Origin: Aspidiotus rigidus
Taxonomy: Eukaryota > Arthropoda > Insecta > Hemiptera > Diaspididae
Length of the DNA: 64,000 bases
Assembly: GCA_035079385.1 (NCBI GenBank)
Contig: JAVHKY010000044.1
Span: 62,001-126,000 of the forward strand
Direction of reading: 5' to 3'
Of the stretch, positions 1 through 10,362 are shown one piece after another. The translations under genes were made by a program, and so were the position numbers. Each line of letters starts with the position of its first letter. Position 1 is the first letter of the stretch. Below the pieces are notes generated by a model. That model made no database searches. It worked only from the letters and a program-made list of their open reading frames with translations, and was not told the origin of the DNA.

Positions 1-1442
1 CGTATGAACGTACGTACGACTACATCAGTATACAGTCATTAATGATAAGTACGTAGACTACCTTATTTCACAATTTCTACGTAAAGATTTTCATTTTCCA
101 CGTCTTATTGTGTTTGTGTGCACCAATGTGTACGTAGTTCCACCGTTCTGTACAATACCTAGTCGATAACCGTAATTCAAGGTAATAGTACAGCACAGCC
201 GATCAACAACAATGACTAGAGGGTATATTTGAACGAGTTGTGATTCGCAAATTTGAATATGGTACAGCTGCGAACGTGGAATGAGTGTGAAGATTCCGAA
301 ATTATAGAGATAAAATATTTCGCGCACACCGAATCGATTGATTCAACAACTTCTGGTCTTTTACGAACAACCCTTCGAATGACCGTCCGTCGCATCTATG
401 GGTTATGTTGCAAACTCTCTTAGTCATTTTCCCAACTTGAGGCCGTTTCAGGAAGTCACAAGTTTTGCCATTCCTTGAATTTGTTAGGTAAATGTTTTGA
501 AATAATCGCGATTTTCCTTTCTCACGGTCAGTCTGCTAACTTATGTTGCTGTAACGAAGGTTTCCTGTTAGATGAAATGAGAGAGAAATCTCATGAGACG
601 ACTTTCTCGACGTAAATTTTGGCAAAAATTTGATAATTACGTTAAATTTGCAACAATGATGTTTGTCTAGTAATGGTGCATCACAAGGAGATCTATGGAC
701 ACCGAAAAAATCTATAATAAAAAGGTCTTACAACATTTCGTTTACGCACAGAACGTCAGAAGAGTTATTCGCACGTGCTCAAAATACGCACATATACAAC
801 TTCACGTACGGTACGCAGGGTCTATTTTTTTAAAATTGTTTTTCAAATTTACATCATAACGACATTGTATGACTGACAGTTATATGCAAGAGGCTATGAC
901 GAGTATTCTACGAGGTGCTAAATTGAGAGACTAAACGTGAAGAACGAAAGCACTGAGAAAACAAGAGCACGATTTATGTTTCTGCAAGTTTTTCTCGTGG
1001 TTCATTGAAAGACCTCAACTTTCGTTAAATTATGGGGAATCATTTGGAAGAAATATAATATGTCCTCCGCCCTTCCCTCGAATTATGGTTCCATGAATTC
1101 AAAATCAGGGGTGCGTCCTATAATAAAGTCATAAGACTAAAAAAAGAAGTAATACCGGTACAAAAATAAATTTCCAACAATACCTGTGTCCTGTTGTTAC
1201 TTCCATCTTGGGCAGGGTATATATCGCAGAATTCAGCATGCTGGGCTGTAGCAACAGTATAACGATCCTAACGATCGCACATTGAAAGATTACACGCACG
1301 GGCTTCTCGCGTTGGCGTTTGTTCCTTTGCCGGATGTCTTCACTGCTTTCAATACTCTTCAGAGAGAATACGGTTCGAAAGCATTGCCGCTGAATAATAT
1401 AGAAGCATGCCGACACTGGCCGGAGTACTTGCAGCGCATAAG
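1..1442. other. Intergenic stretch, no gene seen
   Basis: I see no protein family, RNA gene or repeat structure here. The short open frames overlap one another on both strands, lack recognisable motifs and look like chance. The stretch ends at the target duplication of the Penelope-like element that follows. Confidence 0.5.
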
Positions 1443-1490
1443 TGATAATATTAACTAAACGAATCCGTTCCTTCAAGTTACGGCTTTCCA

Positions 1491-1666
1491 TAATAAACGT
1501 GAAAGACGAATACTCCGACGTGGAGTAAAACATGCAAACCGCAGAAAAATGAAAGACGACGAGCGCTTTCGGTTAAATAACCATCTTCGAGCCTGAAATG
1601 AAAGCAACTGACGAACAAAAGAGAAGAACGAGGTATTAAGATCTTCCAAACGAGAAATCACGGTGT
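1491..1666 (-). repeat. Left inverted pseudo-LTR arm of the Penelope-like element
   Basis: This is the reverse complement of 3113-3288 with only a few mismatches by eye. It contains an inverted copy of the last codons of the GIY-YIG reading frame plus the 3' untranslated end. It joins directly to a 14-base poly-C tract and then to the RT body. A transcript through the element could fold back across the two arms. Confidence 0.9.
1555..1592 (-). ncRNA. Hammerhead-like motif in the left inverted arm
   Basis: This is the mirror copy of the motif at 3188-3224. Read on the minus strand it keeps the stem II hairpin (GGTT/AACC), the GAAA and the GTC. It differs in the catalytic block (CTCGAAGA instead of CTTGAAGA), so the two arms have drifted apart. 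Confidence 0.45.
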
Positions 1667-1682
1667 CACCCCCCCCCCCCTC

Positions 1683-3143
1683 CTGTACGGGCTGCCTAGA
1701 GTGCATAAGAACGATACCCCGATGCGACCCGTTGTTTCTTTCGTCTCCTCTCCTACCTACCTCCTTGCCAAATTCCTTGACCGTTGGTTCAAAAATCCAA
1801 TTGATTTTGAATCCCCTCATTCGGTCTTGAATTCGGCTCTTTAACTGACGTCCTCAAGGATGTAAGCCTTCCCCCGGGAACGATCATCTGCTCGTTTGAT
1901 GTTGTTGGTTTGTTCCCGAATATTCCTAAGGCTGCTACTATCCAGCGTATGGGTGGGCTACTCGTTAAAGCCAATATTCCTCATAATGAGTTTCACGAAT
2001 TCTTTGATCTTCTAAATACTTCCTGGTCCCCCAACTACTGTCAATTTGAAGGGAAATTTTTCGAGTTCCCTGATGAAGTAGGGATCCCTATTGGATCACC
2101 TTTAGGCTCTCTTATCTCCAAAGTTTTCATGTCTAAGTTTGAACTTGACCTCTTTTCCTCGAACCAGGTGTTACTCAATCATATTCATTATTGGCACAGG
2201 TACATTGATGACGTTCTATGTACCTGGACTGGTCACCCAGACCTCCTTGGTGAGTTTCTGAGGTAACTCAATTCCTGGTACCCTTCCATCAAATTTACGT
2301 TGGAAATAGGGGTATTTTCCATTAACTTTTTGGATTTATCGATCTCTATTGTAAACGGTATCCATGAGTTTGGAATTTACAGGAAAGATACTACGACCGA
2401 TGTTTTAGTCCACGGTAGTTCGTTCGGTCCTGTTGCTCACAAGATGGCTGCTTTTCATAGCCTACTTCACAGACTGACTCGTATTCTGTTGAGTCAGTCT
2501 GCTTTTAAGAAAGAAGTACGCACTATAAAACACCTGGCTAGAGTGAATGGGGTCAATGTCGGTTCGGAGGAAAGTTACAAGAAGCCTCCTGGATTCCACC
2601 ACCTCCCTCCCCCGAGACACGATCCGTGATCGCCGTTTGCGTTGGATCAGTCTCCCTTTCCTGGGGAAGTTCTCCCTGCAATTGGGTCGGGCCCTTCGCC
2701 CGTTTGGCTTCAGACCCGCGTTTTACAACCCTACCACAGTCAAGAGGTTGTTTGTGAGACTGAAGGACCCCATACCTGTCGATGAAAGGAGTGGTGTGTA
2801 TAAGTTGGAGTGTGAGGATTGTGGAGGCTTTTATATTGGTGAGACCAGCCGCCAAATGAAAGTTAGAGTAGCTGAGCACCTGAAGTCTTGGAAGAAGGGA
2901 CACTTAGGGGAGTCAGCTTTCGCCGATCACTTAATAAACAGTGGCCACAGCTTCCGCGAGGGATCCGAAAAGCTCCTCCATAAGGAGAATTCCTACAGTA
3001 AGCGTATCGCCCTCGAGAATATAAAGATAATTGGTCATCTCAACACTGACGGTATCACTGTTCTCAATTCGTACATTCCGGAAGATGGCCTGATCGAACT
3101 GGTTTATGACTCACACCGTGATTTCTCGTTTGGACGATCTTAA
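1683..3143 (+). pseudogene. Penelope-like reverse transcriptase / GIY-YIG endonuclease, broken
   Basis: In an active element this polyprotein primes reverse transcription at a nick made by its GIY-YIG nuclease. In order I see the RT1 block LYGLPRVHK, the motif A region CSFDVVGLFPNIP (about 1888-1926), GIPIGSPLGSLISKVFMS (about 2080-2133), the catalytic box YIDDVLC (about 2201-2221), the conserved INFLDL segment, and a GIY-YIG core with GVYKLEC and FYIGETSR (about 2790-2850). The frame shifts near 1838, has a TAA at 2264-2266 where the related copy at 18.2-18.4 kb has Tyr, and shifts again near 2560 with a short deletion. The region N-terminal to RT is absent. The family call is secure. Confidence 0.92.
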
Positions 3144-3288
3144 TACCTCGTTCTTCTCTTTTGTTCGTCAGTTGCTTTCATTTCAGGCTTGAAGATGGTT
3201 ATTTAACCGAAAGCGCTCGTCGTCTTTTATTTTTCTGCGGTTTGCATGTTTTACTCCACGTCGAAGTATTCGTCTTTCACGTTTATTA
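3113..3288 (+). repeat. Right pseudo-LTR arm of the Penelope-like element
   Basis: This is the partner of the inverted arm at 1491-1666. It overlaps the last ten codons of the GIY-YIG frame, which stops at 3141-3143, and runs to the right copy of the 13-bp target duplication. It carries the hammerhead-like motif at 3188-3224. Confidence 0.9.
3188..3224 (+). ncRNA. Hammerhead-ribozyme-like motif in the right pseudo-LTR
   Basis: The layout is a CUGAnGA-like block (TTGAAGA, about 3189-3195), a short stem-loop GGTT-ATTT-AACC, an invariant-type GAAA, a short GC segment, and GTC. This is the order of a type I hammerhead with a very short stem III, which is described for Penelope-like elements. The first core base deviates from consensus and I could not draw a convincing stem I, so this copy may be decayed. 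Homologous motifs lie at 1555-1592, 17431-17465 and 35158-35191, all on the minus strand. Confidence 0.5.
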
Positions 3289-3484
3289 TTGATAATATTA
3301 ACCTTTCTTGAGGTTTCAAGTTACTCTGTATATACTTGAAATGATCTTAAATCAACCTTCATTTCCAAATAAATGTATTAAAAAGAGATTCGGGTATATG
3401 ACGTTCGGGGGAAAATGTTATGAAGTGTGGTTTTACAAAAACATCTGTGGTAGCGAAAGGGATAGAAAAAAAAAAACATTTTTT

Positions 3485-3602
3485 TCTTCTTGAGATCCGG
3501 AACCCGAAAGACCCTGATATTTTCTTTTATTCTTGAGATCCAGAACCTGAAACATCCGGATCTTTTCTTTATTCCCAAGGTGCGGAACTCAAAAGATCCG
3601 TG
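3485..3602. repeat. Three tandem ~43-bp units
   Basis: Three degenerate copies follow one another, each with a core like GAGATCCGGAACCCGAAAGA and a T-rich spacer containing TTTTCTTT. The third copy is the most diverged. No coding meaning is apparent. Confidence 0.65.
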
Positions 3603-3894
3603 CAATATTACCTGAGTCACATGAAAATAAGTCAGAATTTTAGAATTTACGTCAGCGAGGAAGGAGAGTGTTTTTTGTATCAGTTTAAAGGTATATGAAT
3701 AGGTTTGCTGCGTACATTTACTTACTTCTAGTTCTGCACCACCGTGCTTCTAACAAGTAGCAAAATTTGATCTCGGTAAAAAATTTGTTGATTGTAGTTG
3801 CCTATACATTTACTCATTTATCGTCCTACACCGCCGTAATTTATTTACAATAAAACTATCTTTATGTGATGTAGTAACTATTGATAACATGAAA

Positions 3895-4478
3895 TTTTTT
3901 CAAGTACAATCCCTTTATTATAAAGCTTGGAGGTCAACATTTTTTCAAGTCCCGTCCTATCATATGAAGCTTGAAATTTGACAGTTTCCAAATGCGAAAA
4001 AAAAGTCTGGTATCTACCGTCACGTTGGCCGTCCGGCTGGCCGACAACCTATAACCTAACTTTGTCGGAGCACAAAACCTAACTAAAAACAGGGAACCTG
4101 TTTTATCAGCGGGGGGGGGGGGGGGTGGAAAAAACGTCCGCCGTCCAGCTCGTCGGCAAAACTCGGAACTCGAAAATTTTCTACGTCTCCTTCCATCAAC
4201 TATCTCGTAGTTCGAGATCTTTCTAATTCTCCCTCCTATCATAATATATAGCTTGGGGGTAAGGCATGTGACGTCAACTTTTGATGATGTCATAGGACAG
4301 CCTTGTGACGTCACAATCTGATGACGTCATAGATTAGTTTTAACAGGGAACCTTCTCCATAAGTTTTTTTTTTGAGAAATTTGCCGTCCGACGTCCGGCC
4401 AAAATGGATTTAGAAAAATTTTGTTTTTTTATTCATTTTCTTTATTTATTTTCTTTCTTCCTTTATTTATTTATTCAT

Positions 4479-4517
<39 letters not shown>

Positions 4518-5215
4518 CTTACTTAGTTTCTTTCTTTTTTTGGGAGTCTTGCCTGTGGTCAGGCTGAAATCCACTTGACGCGATGTGACGTGACGCCCAT
4601 AAACATATACATGATTCAATGTTTTTCCATGAAGTGGAGAAATCACTTAAACTTTTTTCGCCCTTAAAACGCTGAATTTTCAACCTACAGTAGAGTTTTC
4701 TAATAGGAACCTGTTTTATCAAGAGGAGGGGGTCGAAGAAATATCCGCCATCCAGCAGGCGGTAAAGCTCGGAGCTTGAAAATTTTCTAAGTCTCCCGTC
4801 TATCATAATAGCTTGGTGGTTGGTGTATATAGCCGGAAAGATAGCCCCTTTGAGTAACTATATAAGCAATACTTCATACATCAATTGACTTGGCTCTGTC
4901 AATGAGCCAGATATGCAACGCTTCAAACACCACAAAACACAGAACGTGCTTCTAAGGTATTCTCAACCCCGTCGTAGCATAATTATATAGCTCGGAGAAC
5001 AGTAAATACAGCCTGAAAGACAGCCCCTTCAAGTGACTAGATATGCAATGCCTTTTTTAAGTCTCCCTCCTATCATATATAGCTCGGAGGTCGTATCATA
5101 TATATAGCTTTCTATTTTTCAGATCCCACATGCCTCATAAAACAGGTTCCCTACCCCCTCGGTTAACTCCGTTACAGAAGCCGCGGGAGTTTTTTTTTTT
5201 TCAAGGTCACCCCAT
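3895..5215. repeat. Composite block of the AACAGGGAACCTG repeat family
   Basis: At least two unit copies lie here. The first runs from the palindromic-core motif at about 4087 through a G17 tract, a 'GTCCGCCGTCC' segment and a 'CTCGAAAATTTTC' segment to TGACGTCA-rich sequence (about 4268-4330). A second start motif is at about 4334-4347 and a third at about 4700. The last ends in the reverse motif near 5135-5152, followed by the module that recurs at 12.46, 23.38 and 24.98 kb. Monomers of a ~45-bp repeat (TATCATATATAGCTCGGAGG core) lie inside. No gene is visible. Confidence 0.75.
4436..4525. repeat. (TTTA)n microsatellite
   Basis: About 90 bases of TTTA/TTTC units lie inside the composite repeat block. 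The central run is uninterrupted TTTA. Confidence 0.95.
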
Positions 5216-5645
5216 TCCGTGCAAACACGCTGGCTAAGTTTATTCCCTATAAGTCGTATCTGTGAGTATACGTAGTATATAATACAATTGTCACGGACAG
5301 GCAGAAGATTTTAACTAATTACATAAATAGTTACACCTTATGAATTCTTCTCAAGTATCTTAGCCAAGTAATTAGTATTTTCAACTGTTCGGCCTGACAT
5401 ATCCACACTCCCTCTGTTATATGTATATTGCGTGCATCTTGCGATTTCTCAGACAGTGTGGAGGAGGGAGGGGTATGTCATTCACTGGACTTCTTTCGAG
5501 GTTGATGAACGGATCGGTCCCATATACACTTTTGGATCTGAGTTCCTATATCGGCGCGCCTGAGTCCCTTCTCCCTCTCTCTCGATATCCGTTTCTTTCA
5601 AGTATCTCTAGTCTGTAGCACGAGTCGAGTCTAGCACTACCGGCC
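5216..5645. other. Unassigned spacer
   Basis: No recognisable gene or repeat. It separates the composite repeat block from the next Penelope-like fragment. Confidence 0.4.
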
Positions 5646-5684
5646 GGTCAGCAGCGAGTCGGTGGCAAGGCTTAATGAGGCGTG

Positions 5685-5985
5685 TTCCATAATGATTTAC
5701 ATAAGTTCGACCCAAACATGTCTTTCACTTTAGAAATTGGACACCTCGAATTGAACTTTCCCGACCCAAACCTCAAACTCGTTCCAGATGACGTCAACGA
5801 CGGTTTACTTATTCCCAGTTTTTCTGTTTACCGCAACCTTGGTTCACCGCTGTGTCTATCAATAACCGATCTCTGCACCCCACCATCCACAATTTAGCCG
5901 CTATAAAATTTGCTGTCAATCGCCTCCTCCAACTACCGCTGCAATCAGATGCGGTTGAAGAAGAGACCAAAACTATCGAACACAT
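5685..5985 (+). pseudogene. PLE reverse transcriptase palm/thumb fragment
   Basis: The reading is FTLEIGHLELNF-D-NLKLVPDDVNDG, then SFSVYR, then after a frameshift SINNRSLHPTIHNLAAIKF and KTIEHI. In PLEs this part follows the catalytic YxDD box and ends in the conserved 'IKHIA' helix. The two frames overlap near 5840-5890, so one indel separates them. The fragment stops where the repeat insertion begins. It is non-functional. Confidence 0.75.
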
Positions 5986-6370
5986 TAAAAAAACGACGGC
6001 TTCCTTAACGAAGTTAAACGAGGAACGCAGGGAACCTGTTTTATGAGTCAAACGGGATATGGTATTGAAAATTCAAGGAAGCCTGGACCTAGATAAAGCT
6101 AGTATAAAGAAGGCCTAGACCTACTATAAGCCTAGTATAATATAGTTTGAGAGTCTAAATTTTTCTCGAATCTCCAGCTATATATGATAGCTCGAGAGTT
6201 GAAATTTTTCCAAGTCCCTCTCCTATCATATATGGCTCGCGAGTCGAAATTTTTCCAAGTTTTTCGCTGGACGGCGGACACCGGACACCGGACGACGGAC
6301 GGCGCACGGCAAATTTCTCAAAAAGCCTCCCATAAAACAGGTTCCCTGTTGAAAATAAATTCCCTGTAGA
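5985..6370. repeat. Dispersed repeat copy inserted in the PLE
   Basis: It starts with the CGACGGCTTCCTTAACG module, then the AACCTGTTTTATGAG motif, a CCTAG/TATAA-rich stretch, and ~45-bp monomers with GCTATATATGATAG cores. It ends with the reverse motif ATAAAACAGGTTCCCTG at about 6331-6349. The first ~240 bp are about 95% identical by eye to 37328-37570. Confidence 0.85.
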
Positions 6371-6840
6371 TAAATGTCCGTCTTCTAATAAACTACGAAA
6401 CTTCCTCATTGACTCAAGATCAAAACTTGACTTCCAGCAATTTTCGAGTTCTACTATTGCATGCCTGCAACCACAATCCAAGTCTGTATAAAAGATGCCA
6501 CTCTGCCTCTTCGAGAAAAAAGTGGGAGGGAAAAGGAAAAATGGATCCGCGACCCAGACTGTTCGTCGGAACTTCTAGCCCGTGAACTGCGTCGGTTCCG
6601 CTGCAGGTCCGGTTTCTATCCTATTACTAGGACTTTAGACCTTTATCCATCCTCACGAAAAGTCGGGTATAAATTCATTAAAATTTGCATGCGGCTCCGA
6701 ATATATCGCCAGTCTGGCCGTACTTTCAAATAGAGATTTGTAGAACATTAAAGAGACTACGGATACAACCTCCTGATCACTCCTAAAGCAACTCGGCGGC
6801 TCAGTCGCATGATTAAATTTGAAGTTTGAGTTACTGTTAT
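6371..6840 (+). pseudogene. PLE GIY-YIG domain remnant
   Basis: This continues the PLE beyond the repeat insertion. DKCPSSNKLRNFLIDSRSK reads first, then several frames are needed. Near 6660-6760 the pattern KSGI...CGSEYI...QSGRTFK...EH can be followed, with one missing base near 6708 and stops at 6731-6733 and 6749-6751. This matches the two strands and first helix of a GIY-YIG fold, including the Tyr-Ile and Arg positions. It is clearly dead. Confidence 0.6.
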
Positions 6841-6869
6841 GTTTCGTCTTTTTTCTTCCTCCCTCCGTG

Positions 6870-9730
6870 AATAGATTTCTACATTTAGTATTTGTGCCTC
6901 TATAATACTACTTGCGTTGGCTTCATCAGCACGAGAAATTAGAACAGTCATTTGTTCGTGCTTTTTGAAACGATTATATTTTTAGACAGGAGGGAACGAT
7001 GTAGGAAATTACAGTAACACAAGATTTCCGGTACAATGGCATTTTGGATTTGACGTTGTTTCAACTGCTGCCATTACCATTTCAATCGACAAGTCCGATT
7101 GAAGTATTTATATTATGCTGTAATGTACACCGGCGACACCACGCGCAGCTCTTTAATTTTCTCCGGCTCTCTCTTTGAGATGTTATTTTATTTTTTCTCG
7201 TTTTCGTTTACATCCGACGGATAGGCGTAGCCTTGGACGCGCATAGGCTTCGTATAATGTTCGATTGTTTCTTTTTTTATCTTCATCTTTCCCTTTATAC
7301 TATTCCGATACCGCACACAGGATTATACGAATAACTTTTCATTTTGTTAAGCTATCATGGAGCCCAGCTAGAGAGTGTCAATTCGATACGCGACGCTTCC
7401 ATACACCAATGTGTGCCATGTTCGATTGTTGCCCACATTTATCCGTTAATTTGTATACGAGGAGATTACTCGCATCGTTACATCACCATATATCATATAA
7501 TAATTCTTATACGGTCAGATTATTAGAAGTTCTTCACCCATATTTTCCCACATTCATAGTCCGAATCAGCGCGTAACTGAATGAGTAAAAAGTAGTCTGG
7601 CCCAGTCAATTTTTCTCTAGTTTACGATGATCAATCGAAAGTGGTACAGAGACAAAAAACAAAATTTAGCTTTGTACGCGAAAATTTCTCAGCTCGTCAG
7701 CGTACGCAGCATATGATGCCCCGAGTACTTCGATGATAATTTAATTCAAAAAATAAGGGGGCAAGATAAATGAGAACGTAGGAGAGCTCGGAGTTCAATG
7801 TACTCCAATTCCCCTTCGCGCGAGATCAATTGTGTAACCGATGCGACGATGATGTGAAGTTTGCTTAATTAAAGTTCGCGGATATAGAACAAGATACCAT
7901 GTAATAGTTATTGTTTTTCACTCGCATTACGTCGCGACCACTTACAGGCGTAATTGTGACTGCTCAACGAGCACTTTCTATTAAAAACATCAAATAACTT
8001 GAAAGTCTCGCGAAAATGACGAAAACGTAGGAGAAATATCTTGAGTTTTTTCCTTTTTCGTTTTCCATTACTTCCGCTTGCCTAAAGTTAACGTTTTTTC
8101 AGCGTAAACGATATTACGTACATATCAGTCCAAAGCTAAGCTCTCTCGTAAATTTCATCTCCTTTTCGTTATTTTGTATCAAACGTGATTGAGACACTTT
8201 GTTACTACGCTGAGAAGAATTTTTTGGACAAAATTGTTACAAAATACAGCACTGAGGGCTCCAAGCATAGAAATTGAATTTTTTTTATTTTCGAGAGCAA
8301 ATTTTTCCTGTCCCGGTAGTAAAAATAAAGAACGAAGACAGCTGAGTATCCAATACTGCATTTTTGCCGCAATTTTTTCAGTCTTCTACTGTCAGTTTTT
8401 ACTGTTGCTCGATTATCAATACGTGTCTCCACAATTCTTACACAAGTTGACAACTAAAAAATCAAAAACCAGTTCTCACTCCATCATCCTATTTGTAACA
8501 GAGTTCCTCAGAAGGTATACGGATTACAATCCAAAGCATAGGATTTTTTTTTTGACCTGACATCACGTAAGGAACACTGAAGAAGATCTCTCTCCGTCTC
8601 TCTCATCACAGCTGGGTCAATCACTATATAACTACCGAATCATACTTTACAGAGTGTGGCGGATGTAGAGTCCTGTTATGACCCCTCACATCGACGTGCA
8701 CCATCCCCCTGCTGCTGCTGCTGCTGCTGTCATATCATCAAGCCATTAGTACCGCCACCAGCACCACCATAAGTGAGGCACTCAGGAGGAAGCGCCAAAA
8801 AAGAAAAAATTAGATACCATTGCAGAAGTGCAATGGCAGCGAGGAACCCGCTGTCACCTATAATTAATTTGCCGTTGCTTGCTTTATCTAGCCTAGACAA
8901 ATTTTTCTATGCAAGGTAACGTAACAATCAAAGTCGAACACAGATCAAAAAAATTCTAGGCCCTAGACAATTTCCCGAAAATGATGACGTCATACATGAG
9001 TGGACGCGGACGTTTTCGGATTCCCCGTTAAAAAGGCAAGAACAAAACAAACGCCAAACAAATATGAAGGGCAGAATCCCCCGCCTGAGAAGCCAGAGTC
9101 GCGAAGCTCTGCCGGCGAGTTCCTACTAAGCTCTCAGTCATGTTTGAAAACTTAGGTGCGGGAGTAGACACGCGCGTGTCCATGGTACAGAAGTACCTAG
9201 GTTCCAGGTCGAAGTCCGAGCGCTCTCTTAGTCAGTAGGGTAGACCCATGTAGTACGGATATTGTACAGCGCGCGGACCACGAGCAGAAAATAGAGCCAG
9301 ACCATTTTCAACCCAAGCTCTCCAGCCTACCGACGTAATGTCCTGAAAGGTGGATATCAGTGCCAGAGGTATGGTTTGTGGAGGACCACTTTCGTTGTGC
9401 GTGTACGCTCATATGCAAGGCGATACATTAGACTTCCAAGACAGCTCCAAATCAGATCGATCTTAAATCGAATATTTCTCCGGAGCAGCCCAGAATAGGT
9501 AAATTGGTCGTTCAATTAATGGATTACAATTTCAATTCTTCAGTACGAGTATATTTCTTTTGTTGTACCACGAATGTTTATTTATTCCATTAAAATATCC
9601 AAAACCACAACGGCGCACCGTGACTACGATCCTACAATTAAGGAAGTTCAGGACGACCTGAAAACAATCAATAAGTACCCACTCTATTAAGAGCAAAGAC
9701 TGTAAGTCATACACACACATTAGTCACCTC
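6870..9730. other. Long stretch without a recognisable gene
   Basis: It contains a (CTG)7-type microsatellite at about 8709-8729, one isolated GATGACGTCATA motif near 8982, and a GC-richer unique-looking stretch at about 9060-9380. Open frames are short and show no known motif. The 123-codon plus frame at 8189-8560 is T-rich and overlaps minus-strand frames, so I do not accept it as a gene. Confidence 0.45.
8709..8729. repeat. (CTG)n microsatellite
   Basis: Seven uninterrupted CTG units, followed about 25 bp later by an interrupted run of ACC/CCA triplets. Confidence 0.95.
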
Positions 9731-9739
9731 TTTCAATTT

Positions 9740-10361
9740 AGGGCCAGTTTTACCGATTTCAGGTCAACTTTTAGTTTTCTAGTAATAGACGTATGGTTGA
9801 CTTTAAAACGACCTTGAATCAACGTCAATCTGGAGGGGATTTGGAGCCGACTTTTCCAAATTTTTCCATTAATCTGATATCGACTGCTAGGTTGGGTCGA
9901 CTTTAAATAAACTAGAGTCGATTCTGAGTCGACTCCTCCAAATTATTCAACGCACCTACAATCGACTGTTCTGTTCGGTCAATTTCAAGTCAATTATGTT
10001 GTTGTTTGAATTTATCTAAATTCATCCTAGTCAAAGTCTCCAAATTCTTCTATTTACCTGAAATCAACCCTTTGTTGGGACGATTTCAAGTGAATTTGTA
10101 GTTCTCTAATAATGTACGCTAGTTGACTTTAAAATGGCGATATGCGTTGATTTTGAGTAGATTTCTCCAAATATCTCTATCACCTCTACAACAGAGCCAA
10201 TTTGTAGTTTTCTGGTATTATGAGTTTGTTGACTTTGAATTCACTCCTGAAAATGACTTTGATTCACTTTCTAAAAATTTTTCTATCGACCTGAAATTGA
10301 CTCCGTTGCAGGATCAATTTCAAGCACATATGTAGTTCTCTGGTAATGTATACGCTAGTTG
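9740..10361. repeat. Degenerate minisatellite with GTTGACTT / TCGACT units
   Basis: About four degenerate units share the landmarks TAGTT(C/T)TCTGGTAAT, GCTAGTTGACTTTAAA, GAGTCGA and CCTCCAAAT. Spacing between landmarks varies from about 110 to 330 bp, so units have lost or gained segments. Related sequence occurs at 11540-11790, 17225-17345 and 27950-28150. Confidence 0.65.
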
Positions 10362-10362
10362 A

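Larger units (their letters stand above)
1456..3289 (+). mobile_element. Penelope-like retroelement, 5'-truncated, with 13-bp target duplication
   Basis: The element is bounded by a perfect 13-bp direct repeat, TGATAATATTAAC, at 1443-1455 and 3290-3302, which I read as the target-site duplication. From the left it has a 35-bp extension (1456-1490), an inverted copy of its own 3' end (1491-1666), a poly-C tract, a reverse transcriptase plus GIY-YIG coding body (about 1680-3143), and the 3' pseudo-LTR (3113-3288). An extension of roughly 34-36 bp next to inverted or tandem pseudo-LTRs is a known Penelope feature. The body starts at the first RT block (LYGLPRVHK, about 1683-1709), so the region N-terminal to RT is missing. 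The coding frame is broken, so the copy is dead. Confidence 0.9.
5650..6870 (+). mobile_element. Second-family Penelope-like element, split by a repeat insertion
   Basis: Two coding segments of one element are separated by about 385 bp of the dispersed repeat family (5985-6370). The left segment carries FTLEIGHLELNF, a decayed 'SVYRKP' stretch and LHPTIHNLAAIKFAVNRLL (about 5700-5985), matching the palm-to-thumb part of PLE reverse transcriptase. The right segment (about 6371-6840) reads, with frameshifts, towards a GIY-YIG core: KSGI, then CGSEYI, QSGRTFK and EH-RDYG. The sequence differs clearly from the element at 1456-3289, so it is another PLE lineage. Ends are not resolved. Confidence 0.75.

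Noticed and set aside
1129..1820. Two overlapping minus-strand frames of 134 and 115 codons
   Set aside because: They run through the PLE extension, the inverted arm and the start of the RT body on the opposite strand; the plus-strand PLE reading explains the sequence.
2553..2903. Minus-strand 116-codon frame
   Set aside because: Shadow of the PLE linker and GIY-YIG domain on the plus strand.
8189..8560. 123-codon plus-strand frame
   Set aside because: T-rich, overlapped by minus frames of similar length, with no motif or splice context; probably chance.
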